DNA of 64,000 nucleotides from CAZTDU01 sp964617355 (GCA_964617355.1 CAZTXP010000146.1:1-64000), one strand, 5' to 3'. Positions 16,822 through 25,897 are shown, numbered from the stretch's first letter. Notes: generated from the letters alone by a model not told the origin. Translations and numbers: made by a program.

Positions 16822-17994
16822 TCACTTCTTCCTGGCCGCTTCCTTCGCGGGATCCTTCACCGCCTCGAAGGTCGCGAACTCGACGTTGTAGAGCTCGCCG
16901 CTGACCTTCTCGACCTTGCGGATGTAGATGTTCTGCACGATGTCGCGCGTCTCGGGGTCGATCGAGATCGGGCCGCGCGGGCTTTCCCACTTCATGCCCT
17001 TCATCGCCGCGATCAGCGCATCGCCGTCGGTGTTGCCGTTGGTCTTCTTCAGCGCCTCGAAGATCAGGTGCATGCCGTCGTAGCCGCCGACCGACATGAA
17101 GTTGGGGCGCAGGTTGCTGTGCATCTTCCTGAACGCGGCGACGTAGTCCTTGTTCTTCTGCGACGGGTGCGCAGCGGAATACAGGTGCGCGGTCACCGCG
17201 CCGAGCACCGCGTCGCCCATGCCATTCAGCAGGTCGTCGTCGGTGACGTCGCCCGGGCCGATCAGCTTGATGCCCGCCTTGTCCAGGCCGCGCTCGGCGT
17301 ACTGCTTGGCGAAGGTGCCGCCTTGCCCGGAGGGCACGAAGACGAAGATCGCCTCGGGCGAGGCGTCGCGCGCGCGCTGCAGGAAGGGCGCGAAGTCGGG
17401 GTTGGCGAGCGGCACCTTGAGTTCGGCCACCAGCTGGCCGCCGGCCTTGGTGTACGCCTCCTTGAAGGAGTTGAGCGCGTCGGCGCCCGGCGCGAAATCC
17501 GAGACCAGCGCGGCGACCTTCTTGATGCCGTTCTTCGCCGCCCAGTCGGCGATCACCACCGACGACTGCGGCAGCGTGAAGCTGGTGCGCACGATGTACG
17601 GCGAGCGCTCGGTGATGATCGACGTGCCGGCGGCCATCACCACCTGCGGCACCTTCGCCTGCGTGGCGAGCGGCGCGGCGGCAAGCGCGGCCGGCGTCAC
17701 GCCGAAGCCGGCGATGAAGTGCACCTTGTCGTTGACGATCAGTTCCTGCGCGATGCGCTTGGTGTTGTCGGGGACCGCGCCGTCGTCCTTGACGATGACC
17801 TCGATCTTCTTGCCGGCCACCGTGGTGCCGTTCTGCGCGAGGTACAGCTTCACCGCGGCGTCGATCTGCTTGCCGGTGGAGGCCTGCGGGCCGGTCATCG
17901 GCAGGATCAGGCCCACCTTGACCTGCGCCACGGCGGCGCCCGAGATGCACAGGCCGGCGGCGAGCGCGGCCAGCAGGGATTTGCGTGCGTACAT
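16822..17994 (-). CDS. livJ: ABC transporter substrate-binding protein (LivJ-like)
   Basis: A 390-residue periplasmic binding protein with a signal peptide ending near AAVAQ, followed by VKVGLILPMTGPQASTGKQI and the family's GGYDGMHLIFEALKKT segment. The ATG at 17994 is preceded by GGAGGA at 8 bp spacing. It begins the leftward liv cluster (J-H-M-G-F). Members of this branch bind a range of ligands including amino acids, amides and aromatic acids, so branched-chain amino acids are only the default guess. The 188 bp upstream, to the small gene at 18183, should hold the promoter, but I see no convincing boxes or attenuator. Confidence 0.88.
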   Translation of the reverse strand: MYARKSLLAALAAGLCISGAAVAQVKVGLILPMTGPQASTGKQIDAAVKLYLAQNGTTVAGKKIEVIVKDDGAVPDNTKRIAQELIVNDKVHFIAGFGVTPAALAAAPLATQAKVPQVVMAAGTSIITERSPYIVRTSFTLPQSSVVIADWAAKNGIKKVAALVSDFAPGADALNSFKEAYTKAGGQLVAELKVPLANPDFAPFLQRARDASPEAIFVFVPSGQGGTFAKQYAERGLDKAGIKLIGPGDVTDDDLLNGMGDAVLGAVTAHLYSAAHPSQKNKDYVAAFRKMHSNLRPNFMSVGGYDGMHLIFEALKKTNGNTDGDALIAAMKGMKWESPRGPISIDPETRDIVQNIYIRKVEKVSGELYNVEFATFEAVKDPAKEAARKK

Positions 17995-18182
17995 GCGGTC
18001 CTCCTCCAGGATTCCGGCACCCTCCCCGGGGCCGGCCCGGAAGGATGCCGCTTGCGACCCAAAAAGGGAAGCGGCCGTCATGCTCCGGCAAGGGTCGCAA
18101 GGCGGGCGCAAGGGCCGGGTCAGGGGCAGGCAAGGGCCGCCTGCGAGCATCGGGCTTCCCACACGCCACGAAAGGGCGCGCC

Positions 18183-18350
18183 ATGCACCGCTTCGCCACC
18201 GGATTCCTGCTCGCTTCGCTCAGTTCCGCCTGCTTCGCCGACAACGGCGTCAAGAAGGACATCCAGCGCCTCGGGCGCGCCAGCACGCTCATCTTCGGCG
18301 TGCTGTTCCTCGTCGCCGAGGTGGCGAGCTTCCTCGGCCTCGGCGCCTAG
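18183..18350 (+). CDS. Small membrane/exported protein, unknown
   Basis: A 55-residue open frame starting ATG at 18183. The first 18 residues look like a signal peptide (FATGFLLASLSSACFA), and the C-terminal half is a hydrophobic helix (TLIFGVLFLVAEVASFLGL). It may be an exported single-span protein. Codon use matches its GC-rich neighbours and the signal-peptide plus helix pattern is unlikely in random antisense sequence, but I do not recognise it. It ends 6 bp before the stop of the convergent esterase-like gene. Confidence 0.5.
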   Translation: MHRFATGFLLASLSSACFADNGVKKDIQRLGRASTLIFGVLFLVAEVASFLGLGA

Positions 18351-18356
18351 CGCCGC

Positions 18357-20066
18357 CTAGGGTCGCGAGTCGCGGCAGGCCCAGCTCGCCGCGGCCTTCG
18401 GGTCGCCCGGCGGCTGTTGGCGATAGCCGTTGAAGTGCGGGTAGCCGGGGTAGCGGCACAGCGGGCGCGAGGCGAGCGTTGCGAACGGCGGCGTCGGCGC
18501 GTTCAGCACCTGCACGAGCGTGTCGGCGGGCGCCTCGGCGCGCTCGACCCAGCCTTCTAGCACCGACAGCAGGTCGACCGAGGTCGGCACGTACTCGCGC
18601 GTGGTGAGGCTCCGCCCGTGCCCGGTGTGCGTCGACGCGCTCGACGCGTAGAGGCGCAGGAAGCCCTCGACGCGCGCCTCGCCCATCTTCTCGACCACCG
18701 ACTCCCAGTAGCGCACGCCCGCCATCGGGCTCTGCGCGTAGTCGCCCATGTTCTCGCGCAGCAGGATCTTGCCGCCGCGCGCCTCGAAGGCCGAGAGATC
18801 AGGGTCGGTGGAATCCATCAGCGACGAAACCGCTTCGACGCGCGCGCGGAAGCGCACGGGGTCGTAGTTGCGCGGATCGAACTTCGCGTCGCGCGCGATG
18901 AAGTAGCGCAGCACGTTGTTGCCGTAGGTCCAGTGGATCGAGTGGCCCTTGGTCGGCGGGAACGCGGGCGGGTTCGCGCCGGTGACCCACGCGCCCAGGC
19001 CGCCCGAGACGTCCTCCACTCCCCACAACCAGCGCGGATACTCGGTCACGCCGTTCGCGTGCGGGAACGGATACTTCAGCGGTTCGTGCATCGAGGCCAC
19101 GGCGCGCAGCTGCAGGTCGGACAGGCACGCCGGGCCGGTGTCGCGCCCGCCTTCGCAGCGCAGCTTCGCCGGGTCGAAGATCGCCGCGCACGCGTGGTAA
19201 TTGTTCACCACGCCGTCGGCGAGGCCGTCGAGGCCGTCGCACGCGGTGGTCACTGCCCGGCCGAGCAGCGCGACCTTCTCCGGCGGCAGCCAGCCGCCTT
19301 CGAGTTGCGCGCGCTGGCTCGGCTGGTAGGCGTGCATCAGGCCGACCCAGTTCACCACCGGCACCACGCTCACCACGCCGTCGAAGTCCCGCGGGTAGCG
19401 TTGCGCCATGGTGAGTCCCTCGCGCCCGCCTTCCGAACCACCGAAGAAATACACGCGCGCTGGCGCACGGCCGTAGAAGCGCGCCGCGACCGCCACGGCG
19501 ACGTCGCGTACCTTCTTGTACGACGCGTGCGCGAAGTTCACCAGCGCCTCGTCGTTCAGCGCCCAGGCGCCGATCTCGGTCGGCGCGTAGTCGGTAGTGC
19601 GATGGCCCGAATCGGTGCCGTAGGTGAGGTAGCCGCGCTCCAGCGGCGTCGGCGATCCCGCGGGCGCGTCGCGCAGCGGTGCGAGGCCGGAGATCACCAC
19701 GCCGTTCAGCCCGCCGCCGCCGTACTGCAGCGCCTTGCCGTTCCACGCCAGGGGCAGGTTGATCTGGAAGCGGATCGGCGGCGCGGCCGGGTCGGTCGGC
19801 GGCAGTTCGCCGAGCAGGCGGCAGTTCGCGGGGGTGGCGGACTCGAGGTTGCCGCCGGCCTTCACGGCGAGCGGCGAGGCGAGGATGCGCTCGGCCGACG
19901 TGATCGTCGCGCCGCGGCTCGGCAGCCCGATCTCCGGGGCGGGGACCGTCGCGCCCTTCAGCGTCGCGCACGCGGCGCTGAGTTCCTCCGGAGACGGCAC
20001 GGAGGCGCAGCCCGCGAGCGCCATCGCCGCGATCGCCATCATCCGCATCGCGGCAGGACGGCGCAT
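18357..20066 (-). CDS. Tannase/feruloyl-esterase family lipoprotein
   Basis: A 569-residue protein with a lipoprotein signal (lipobox LAGC). The body matches the tannase/feruloyl esterase family: ALQYGGGGLNG, YGTDSGH, the nucleophile elbow FFGGSEGGREGL, RYPRDFDGVVS, and NYHAC and CEGG cysteines. Two features differ from well-studied members: the residue before the nucleophile Ser is Gly rather than Cys, and the segment that usually reads H-G-x-x-D is ENMGDYAQS. The CS-D-HC disulfide next to the active site is therefore absent. It probably still hydrolyses an ester, but tannin or ferulate should not be assumed. Its ATG overlaps the stop of the upstream lipoprotein gene by one base. Confidence 0.78.
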   Translation of the reverse strand: MRRPAAMRMMAIAAMALAGCASVPSPEELSAACATLKGATVPAPEIGLPSRGATITSAERILASPLAVKAGGNLESATPANCRLLGELPPTDPAAPPIRFQINLPLAWNGKALQYGGGGLNGVVISGLAPLRDAPAGSPTPLERGYLTYGTDSGHRTTDYAPTEIGAWALNDEALVNFAHASYKKVRDVAVAVAARFYGRAPARVYFFGGSEGGREGLTMAQRYPRDFDGVVSVVPVVNWVGLMHAYQPSQRAQLEGGWLPPEKVALLGRAVTTACDGLDGLADGVVNNYHACAAIFDPAKLRCEGGRDTGPACLSDLQLRAVASMHEPLKYPFPHANGVTEYPRWLWGVEDVSGGLGAWVTGANPPAFPPTKGHSIHWTYGNNVLRYFIARDAKFDPRNYDPVRFRARVEAVSSLMDSTDPDLSAFEARGGKILLRENMGDYAQSPMAGVRYWESVVEKMGEARVEGFLRLYASSASTHTGHGRSLTTREYVPTSVDLLSVLEGWVERAEAPADTLVQVLNAPTPPFATLASRPLCRYPGYPHFNGYRQQPPGDPKAAASWACRDSRP

Positions 20067-20440
20067 CACGGTTGCGGCTTCGCGGCCGGCTTCTCCGGCT
20101 CCGCCGAGGGCAGCTTGCAGTTCGTGAACGTCGCGGGCGGGTCCTGCAGCTTCGCCTGGTTGCCGTCGAGCTCCAGCACGACGTTGCCGATGCCGTAGCG
20201 CTGGCTGCCTTCCGCGCCGATGCGCGCCAGGCGTACCTCGCGATCGGGCGCGATCAGCCACACCGTGGTGGCGTCGACGCGGCGCACCCAGAAGCGGCGA
20301 TTGCCGTCGCAGCGGTACTCGGTGGCGCCGCCCATGTCGCGGCGCACTTCGCCCGGGCCGCTCGAGGAGAACGGGTTCAGGTTCATGCTGCAGCCGGCGG
20401 CGAGCGCGGCGACGACGGCGAGCGAGATGCGTGGGGTCAT
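20066..20440 (-). CDS. MliC-like lipoprotein (lysozyme-inhibitor family)
   Basis: A 124-residue lipoprotein: signal peptide with lipobox LAAGC, a linker, then a compact beta domain EYRCDGNRRFWVRR...GSQRYGIGNVVLELDGNQAKL. The YRCDG opening, paired cysteines and final strand recall MliC/PliC inhibitors of C-type lysozyme, although the family's SGARY box is altered to EGSQRY. It would sit in the outer membrane or periplasm. The C-terminus is a short Pro/Lys/Glu tail. The gene is coupled to the esterase downstream. The family call is moderate; the lipoprotein call is strong. Confidence 0.6.
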   Translation of the reverse strand: MTPRISLAVVAALAAGCSMNLNPFSSSGPGEVRRDMGGATEYRCDGNRRFWVRRVDATTVWLIAPDREVRLARIGAEGSQRYGIGNVVLELDGNQAKLQDPPATFTNCKLPSAEPEKPAAKPQP

Positions 20441-20673
20441 GCGGGGCTTTCCGATGCGGGGATGCGCGAGTGTACGCCGGCGCGGCCGGCGTCGTGCACG
20501 CGCGACGCCCGAAACCGCAAGCGGATCAGCGGCTTTCGGGATCCGTGGCATTCGTCGTCGCCGCGACGCGACGGATCGCGCGCGCAGGCCGGCACGGTTC
20601 TCCTCTGCGCGGCGCCCTGGCACGGCGATTGCACGGAGGGAGGCAACGCCTTCAATCGAAGAAGAGGTCGACC

Positions 20674-20907
20674 ATGGAACCGAAGCAACGCATCCTGTCC
20701 GTGCTCGTGCTGGCCGTCGCGCTTGCGGGTTGCGCCGCGCGGCCGACCAAGCAGGAAGTCGGTGCCGTCACCGGCGCAGTCGTGGGCGGCGTGGTGGGCA
20801 CCGCCGTGACCGGCAGCACGCTCGGCACCGCGGCCGGCGCGGGCGCCGGCGCGTATCTCGGCGGGCAGATCGGCCGCGATCTCGACCGCGGCCGTCGCTG
20901 GTATTAG
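20674..20907 (+). CDS. Glycine-zipper lipoprotein
   Basis: A 77-residue protein with a lipobox (ALAGC) and then repeated Gly-x-x-x-Gly segments (GAVTGAVVGGVVGTAVTG, LGTAAGAGAGAYLGGQIG). This is the OsmB/17-kDa-antigen-like glycine zipper pattern of small outer-membrane lipoproteins, often stress induced. The ATG at 20674 follows GAAGAGGT. The 233 bp between this gene and the divergent MliC-like gene should contain both promoters, but I could not pick convincing boxes. Confidence 0.75.
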   Translation: MEPKQRILSVLVLAVALAGCAARPTKQEVGAVTGAVVGGVVGTAVTGSTLGTAAGAGAGAYLGGQIGRDLDRGRRWY

Positions 20908-20909
20908 CG

Positions 20910-21869
20910 CTACTCGACCTTCGCGCCCGAGGCCTTCACCACCTTGCCCCACTTCTCGATCTCGCGCTCGATCAGCTTGCCGAACTCGGCGGGGCTCATC
21001 GGGCGCGGGATCGCACCCTGCGCGTCGAAGCGCGAACGCACGTCGGGCAGGGCGAGGACCTTGTTGGTCTCGGCATTGACGCGCTGGATCACGTCGGCAG
21101 GCGTGCCCGTGGGCATCATGATGCCGAACCACGCCGAGGCCTCGTAGCCGGGCACGCCGGCCTCGGCCACCGTCGGCGCGTCGGGCAGAGAAGCCTGCCG
21201 CGTGGCGGTCGTCACCGCGAGCGCGCGCAGCTTGCCGCTCTTGATGTGCGGCATGGCCGCGGGCAGGTTGTCGAACATCACCGACACCTGCCCGCCGATG
21301 AGATCCGTCAGCGCCGCCGCGCTGCCCTTGTACGGCACGTGGATGATGTCCACGCTGGTCAGCATCTTGAAGAGTTCCGCCGACAGGTGGATGGTGGTGC
21401 CGGCCCCCGAGGACGCGAAGTTCACCTTGCCCGGGTTGGCCTTGGCGTAGTCGATGAATTCCTTCACCGTCTTCGCCGGCACCGACGGGTTCACCACCAT
21501 CACGTTCGGCACCTCCGCGACCATCGCCACCGGCACGAGGTCCTTGACGAGGTTGTAGCCGAGCTTGGTGTACAGCGTGGCGCTGATCGACTGCGCGGCG
21601 GTCACTTGCAGCCACGTGTAGCCGTCGCCGGGCGATTTCGCCACTGCCTCGGTGCCGACGTTGCCCGCGGCGCCGGCGCGGTTCTCGACCACCACCGGCT
21701 GGCCGAGGATGCCGGCGAGCTTGTCGGCCACCGCGCGCGCGGTGATGTCGGTCGCGCCCGCCGGCGGGAACGGCACGACGTAGCGGATCGGCTTGACGGG
21801 ATACTGCGCGTGCGCGGCGCCGGCGAGGGCCAGCGTCGCCATCGTCGCGGCGAACAGGGTGCGGATCAT
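20910..21869 (-). CDS. Bug-family (tripartite tricarboxylate transporter) binding protein
   Basis: A 319-residue periplasmic protein with a signal peptide ending at AHAQ. It shows the Bug pattern: YPVKPIRYVVPFPPAGATDI, VVENRAGAAGNVGTE, IHVPYKGSAAALTDLIGGQV and DAPTVAEAGVPGYEASAWFG. Such receptors bind carboxylates or related small acids and are hugely expanded in Burkholderiales, mostly as orphans; no TctA/TctB genes are nearby. The ATG at 21869 is preceded by GGAGGA. The ligand is unknown. Confidence 0.88.
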   Translation of the reverse strand: MIRTLFAATMATLALAGAAHAQYPVKPIRYVVPFPPAGATDITARAVADKLAGILGQPVVVENRAGAAGNVGTEAVAKSPGDGYTWLQVTAAQSISATLYTKLGYNLVKDLVPVAMVAEVPNVMVVNPSVPAKTVKEFIDYAKANPGKVNFASSGAGTTIHLSAELFKMLTSVDIIHVPYKGSAAALTDLIGGQVSVMFDNLPAAMPHIKSGKLRALAVTTATRQASLPDAPTVAEAGVPGYEASAWFGIMMPTGTPADVIQRVNAETNKVLALPDVRSRFDAQGAIPRPMSPAEFGKLIEREIEKWGKVVKASGAKVE

Positions 21870-21956
21870 GGTTCCTCCTCCAAGGATTCGCGCAACTCTA
21901 GCAAACGCTGGAGGGAACGCCGCACCGCTGGTCGAACCGCTATCATCGCCGCACCG

Positions 21957-23000
21957 ATGAAGACCCTGCGCGCGTCCCTGTTGCTGACCCTTGCCCTCGC
22001 CGCCTGCGGCGAGGAGTCGAAACCGCCCGCGAAGCCCGCCGCCGAGTCGAAGGGCGCCGCGCCAGCGGCCGCGCCGGTCGACACGCGCACGCCGGTCGAG
22101 AAGGCGGCGGAGTCCGGCGACGCCAAGGCGCAGGTGGCGCTCGGCGACGCCTACGCCACCGGCACCGGCTACGACAAGAGCGCCGAGAAGGCGATCGCAT
22201 GGTACGAGAAGGCGGCCGCGCAGGGCGAGCCCGACGCGATGCGCGCGCTGTCGCGCCTCTACGCGAGCGGCGACCTGCTCGAGAAGGATCCGGTGAAGGC
22301 CTTCGAGTGGCTGCGCCGCGCCGCCGACAAGGGCGGCGGCCCCGACGACGAATTGATGGTCGGCGTGATGCTGAGGAACGGCATGGGCGTCGAGAAGGAC
22401 GGCGAGAAGGCCGCCGAGTGGTTCCGGAAGGCCGCGGCGCACGGCAACATCGAGGCGCAGTACTACCTCGGCGTGATGCACGGGCAGGGCGATGGCCTGC
22501 CGAAGGATGTCGCGCTCGCGGTCGAGTGGCACCAGAAGGCCGCGATGCAGGGCCATCGCTCCTCGCAGTTCAGCCTCAGCTGGTACTACGGCGAGGGCGA
22601 GGGCGTGGCGAAGGACGAGGTGCTCGCCTACGTGTGGGCGAACCTGGCCGCGGCCACCGGCAGCGAGGCGGCCGTGAAGCGACGCGACGCGCTGGAGGTG
22701 ACGCTCTCTCCCGAGCAGAGGAACGAGGCGCAGCGCCTGTCGTCGAACTGGAAGAAGGGCACGCTGCCGCGGCGCCTGTCCGCCGAGGCGGCGGCGAAGC
22801 TGCCCGCGGTCGAGGAGCCTGCGCCGAAGGCGTCCGCGAAGGCGGGCGACAAGGGCGCAGACAAGGGCCGCGCCGCGCGAGAGGACAAGGCCGTATCGAA
22901 GGCGCCCGGCGGGCCGAGCCTGCCCACGGTGAAGTTGAAGCCGCCCCCGGAAGACGCGCCTTCGCCGAACGACCTCGCCGGCCCCAAGGGCACGAAGTAG
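21957..23000 (+). CDS. Sel1-repeat lipoprotein
   Basis: A 347-residue protein with a lipobox (LAAC at residue about 17) and four to five Sel1-like repeats between residues about 50 and 235; each carries the A-x-x-W-x-x-x-A-A-x-x-G pattern (for example AIAWYEKAAAQGEPDAMRAL and AVEWHQKAAMQGHRSSQFSL). The last 80 residues are a Lys/Ala/Pro-rich, probably disordered tail. Sel1 repeats are protein-protein interaction scaffolds, so this is likely a periplasmic or outer-membrane adaptor. It is divergent from the Bug gene. The specific partner is unknown. Confidence 0.82.
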   Translation: MKTLRASLLLTLALAACGEESKPPAKPAAESKGAAPAAAPVDTRTPVEKAAESGDAKAQVALGDAYATGTGYDKSAEKAIAWYEKAAAQGEPDAMRALSRLYASGDLLEKDPVKAFEWLRRAADKGGGPDDELMVGVMLRNGMGVEKDGEKAAEWFRKAAAHGNIEAQYYLGVMHGQGDGLPKDVALAVEWHQKAAMQGHRSSQFSLSWYYGEGEGVAKDEVLAYVWANLAAATGSEAAVKRRDALEVTLSPEQRNEAQRLSSNWKKGTLPRRLSAEAAAKLPAVEEPAPKASAKAGDKGADKGRAAREDKAVSKAPGGPSLPTVKLKPPPEDAPSPNDLAGPKGTK

Positions 23001-23005
23001 CGCCG

Positions 23006-23503
23006 CTACGGCGCGCGGCCGAGGCTTTCGTCGAGCAGTTGCAGCGCGCGCCGCGCGAAGGCGAACATGTTCGCCTCGCGATCGGGCGATCCGGTCTCGA
23101 GGGTGATCGCGATTTCCACGGGCCCGGCCACCGCGAAGCACGCGTGGCCCGCGGCGTCGCCGTAGCGATTGCCGGTCGGGCCGCTCGCGCCCGTCTCGGC
23201 GAGCGCCCACGCGATGCCGAGGCGTTCGCGCGCGCGTCGCGCCAGCAACTGCGCATACGCCTCGCTCGCCGATCGCATCCCGGCCATCTCTTCCTTCGCG
23301 ATCGCGGCGATCACCGCGCGCGACCGCGGCGTGTAGATCACGCCGCCGCCGATGTAGTAGCCGGAAGCGCCCGGCACCGCGACCAGCGCGGCATTGATCA
23401 ATCCGCCCGCCGAGGACTCGGACACGGCGATGGTCTCCTTGCGGGCGACGAGCTTCGCGCCACAGGCGGCGGCGAGTTGCACCAGTTCGTGGAAGTCGTT
23501 CAT
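23006..23503 (-). CDS. pncC: CinA C-terminal-domain protein (NMN amidohydrolase-like, PncC)
   Basis: A 165-residue protein corresponding to the CinA C-terminal domain alone. The family motifs are SESSAGGLI, VPGASGYYIGGGVIYT and ETGASGPTGNRYG. Stand-alone versions such as E. coli PncC deamidate nicotinamide mononucleotide in pyridine nucleotide salvage. In the first motif the usual Cys-Thr after Ser is Ser-Ala, and some orthologues vary here. The start ATG lies one base after the stop of the aldo/keto reductase gene upstream, so the pair is probably one transcript. Confidence 0.8.
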   Translation of the reverse strand: MNDFHELVQLAAACGAKLVARKETIAVSESSAGGLINAALVAVPGASGYYIGGGVIYTPRSRAVIAAIAKEEMAGMRSASEAYAQLLARRARERLGIAWALAETGASGPTGNRYGDAAGHACFAVAGPVEIAITLETGSPDREANMFAFARRALQLLDESLGRAP

Positions 23504-23504
23504 C

Positions 23505-24338
23505 TCAGAGCATCTCCAGCGGGCGCGCCTTCCTCGGCGGCGGGAAGGCAGCGTCCAGTTCGGCGAGTTGCGCCGCATCGAGGCGGATCTCGCGGGCGCG
23601 CAGGTTCTCGGCCATGCGAGCGGGGCTGCCGCTCTTCGGGATCGCGATCACGTCGTCCTTCGCCAGCAGCCAGGCGAGGGACGCCTGCGCGGGCGTCATG
23701 CCGTGGCGCGCGCAGAACGCGCGCAGGCCCGCCTGCGAGAAGAGCCGCGCCTGCTCCAGCGGCGAGTAGGCCATCACAGGGACCTTTCGTTCGCGCAGCC
23801 ACGGCAGCAGGTCGAACTCGATGCCGCGGCGCGAGAGGTTGTAGAGCAGCTGGTTGGTCGCGGTCGCGGCGCCGCCGGCGAGCGGCCACCACTCCTGCAT
23901 GTCGGCGAGGTCGAGGTTGCTGACGCCGTAGTGGCGGATCTTGCCGGCGGCCTGCAGCGCGACCAGCGCCTCGAGCGTGTCCTCGAAGGCCTCTCCGCCG
24001 CGCCAGTGCAGCAGGTAGAGGTCGATGCGATCCGTCTTCAGGCGTCGCAGGCTGCGCTCGCACGCCGCCGCGGTGCCGCGCCGGCTCGCGTTCTCGGGCA
24101 GCACCTTGGTGACGAGGAACACCTCGTCGCGCCGCCCCGCGATCGCCTCGGCGACCAGTTCCTCCGAGCGGCCGCTGCCGTACATCTCGGCGGTATCGAC
24201 GAGCGTCGCGCCCGCGTCGAGCCCGGCTCGCAGCGCGGCGAGTTCCTCGGCGCGCGCAGACGCGCGATCGCCCATGTTCCAGGTGCCGAGGCCGAACGCG
24301 GGCACGCGCTCGCCCGAAGGCAGGGTGACGGTCTTCAT
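23505..24338 (-). CDS. Aldo/keto reductase
   Basis: A 277-residue aldo/keto reductase with a (beta/alpha)8 barrel pattern. The catalytic set is visible: Asp and Tyr in LVDTAEMYGSGRSEE, Lys in VFLVTKVLP, His in LYLLHWRG; the NADPH-binding segment is IAIPKSGSPARMAENL. The start MKTVTLPSGERVPAFGLGTW is canonical. It likely reduces aldehydes or 2,5-diketo-D-gluconate-like sugars with NADPH; the exact substrate is unknown. It is followed closely by the pncC-like gene. Confidence 0.88.
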   Translation of the reverse strand: MKTVTLPSGERVPAFGLGTWNMGDRASARAEELAALRAGLDAGATLVDTAEMYGSGRSEELVAEAIAGRRDEVFLVTKVLPENASRRGTAAACERSLRRLKTDRIDLYLLHWRGGEAFEDTLEALVALQAAGKIRHYGVSNLDLADMQEWWPLAGGAATATNQLLYNLSRRGIEFDLLPWLRERKVPVMAYSPLEQARLFSQAGLRAFCARHGMTPAQASLAWLLAKDDVIAIPKSGSPARMAENLRAREIRLDAAQLAELDAAFPPPRKARPLEML

Positions 24339-24367
24339 GTCGCAGCCGATCCCGTGGGGAAGGGCGG

Positions 24368-25768
24368 CTATTGTCGCGCAGGCGGGGTGGGATCGGCGGC
24401 GCCGTCGAGCGTGAAGCGCACGAGGAAGCTGCGCGACTCGGTGGACGCCACGTCGAGGTCGCCGCCGTGGCGCTCGGCGATGCGGCGGGCGATGGCGAGC
24501 CAGAGCGCCTCGGCTTCCTTGCGCGCACGGCGCTCGGGGGTGTGCGACACCGAGCGCTGGCGGCGGTCTTCGGCGTCGGACTGCCGATGCAGGTAGTAGA
24601 ACATCCGGCCGTCCTGGGAGCCACGGCCCAGGCGCAGCACCGGCTCGGGCTCGGGATCGTCGGCGCGCATCGCGGCCGAGAGCAGGTGCTCGAGGAGTGC
24701 CTGCAGCAGCAGCGGGTCGCCGTGCGCCTCGAGCCGGGATTCGATCTCCAGTCGCGCGCGTTGCTGCAGCGAAGGGGACCACGCGCGCGCGGCGGCCTCG
24801 CGCGCCAGCGCGCCGAGGTCGAGGTTCTCGCGCCGCAGCGCGTGGCGCCCGACTTCGCCGAGTTCGCGCAGCGCGGTGCACAGCGCATCGAGGCGCGCGA
24901 GCGCGGCGGCGACCTCGGGGTCGGCGGCGGTCGCGGTGAGGTCGTGCAGGCGGCGCACCGCGGCCTCGAAGTCGTCCGAGAGCGTGCGCTGGATCGCGTC
25001 CGATACGCGGCGCAACTCGTCGGCTTCGCGTGCCCGCGCCGTGGCGCGGGCGGAAAGTTCCGCGTTGGTGCCCGCGAGGCGGCTGGCGGCTTGCTCTCTG
25101 GCCGCGTGCGCCTCGCGCAGTGCGTCGGCCGTCGCGCGATTGGCCTGCGCGTCCGCGGCGAGGCGGCCGGCCTCGGCGAGCACGCGTCGCTGGTAGGCGA
25201 GGCCCCCCACCAGCGTGCCGGTGCACGCGGCGATCGCGCCGACGAGGTAGTTGAAGTTGCCGCCGGTGGCGAGGAAGGCGTGCATGCCGCCGATGCGGCC
25301 GGTTTCTTCCGCGGCGTAGAGCCCGCCGAGCGCGGCGAGCGTGAGCAGGTACACGATGATGGCGAAGGCGCTGCCGAAGAACAGCATCGCGTACAGCAGG
25401 CAAGGCAGGTAGAGCAGCACCATCGCCGAATGCATGCCGTAGCCGCTGTGCAGGCAGTAGAAGGTGGTGCACAGCCAGATCGTGCCCAGCAACATCGCGC
25501 CGGCGGTGTCCCACATGCCGCGGCGGGCGAGCACGATGCACGCGAGCGAGATGCCGAGGATCACCAGCAAGGTGGCGATGCGCACCCAGTTGATCGCGCC
25601 GCGCGTCAGCCAGTCGGCGAGGGTCACCGCCGGCAGCGCCGCGACGCACACGCCGGCGGCGACGCGATAGATCAGCGTGTCGCCGGCGAACATGGCGAGG
25701 CGCGGCGGCCTGGCGCCGGGCGCGAGCGCGCCCTCCAGCTTCGTCGCGAGCGAGCCGTTATCGTTCAT
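24368..25768 (-). CDS. Membrane histidine-kinase-like protein with degenerate catalytic domain
   Basis: A 466-residue protein. The N-terminal 215 residues carry about six TM helices; a coiled coil follows (about 220-290, Ala/Arg/Glu rich), then a four-helix-like region where a kinase would have its His; it reads DAIQRTLSDDFEAAVRRL, without a histidine at the expected place. The C-terminus (DPLLLQALLEHLLSAAMR...IARRIAERHGGDLDVAST) resembles a HATPase fold but lacks the DxGxG and GxGxG loops. It is probably a signalling pseudokinase. The QRTL-x-(D/E)-x-(F/V)-E-A segment resembles that in the pseudokinase at 5376-6491. No response regulator is adjacent. Confidence 0.62.
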   Translation of the reverse strand: MNDNGSLATKLEGALAPGARPPRLAMFAGDTLIYRVAAGVCVAALPAVTLADWLTRGAINWVRIATLLVILGISLACIVLARRGMWDTAGAMLLGTIWLCTTFYCLHSGYGMHSAMVLLYLPCLLYAMLFFGSAFAIIVYLLTLAALGGLYAAEETGRIGGMHAFLATGGNFNYLVGAIAACTGTLVGGLAYQRRVLAEAGRLAADAQANRATADALREAHAAREQAASRLAGTNAELSARATARAREADELRRVSDAIQRTLSDDFEAAVRRLHDLTATAADPEVAAALARLDALCTALRELGEVGRHALRRENLDLGALAREAAARAWSPSLQQRARLEIESRLEAHGDPLLLQALLEHLLSAAMRADDPEPEPVLRLGRGSQDGRMFYYLHRQSDAEDRRQRSVSHTPERRARKEAEALWLAIARRIAERHGGDLDVASTESRSFLVRFTLDGAADPTPPARQ

Positions 25769-25897
25769 GGCGCGTGTATCGGGCAAGGCACGTGCAAAGG
25801 CTAACGCGACGAGGGCTTCGATCGGGGTGCATGCAGGCGTGAATCTTGACGTTATATCCGGTTGTCCGGTCGCGTGCACGGCTATGCTTCGCACCTC

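Noticed and set aside
17995..18182. Riboswitch or attenuator upstream of livJ
   Set aside because: No terminator-like hairpin with T run and no known aptamer pattern is visible.
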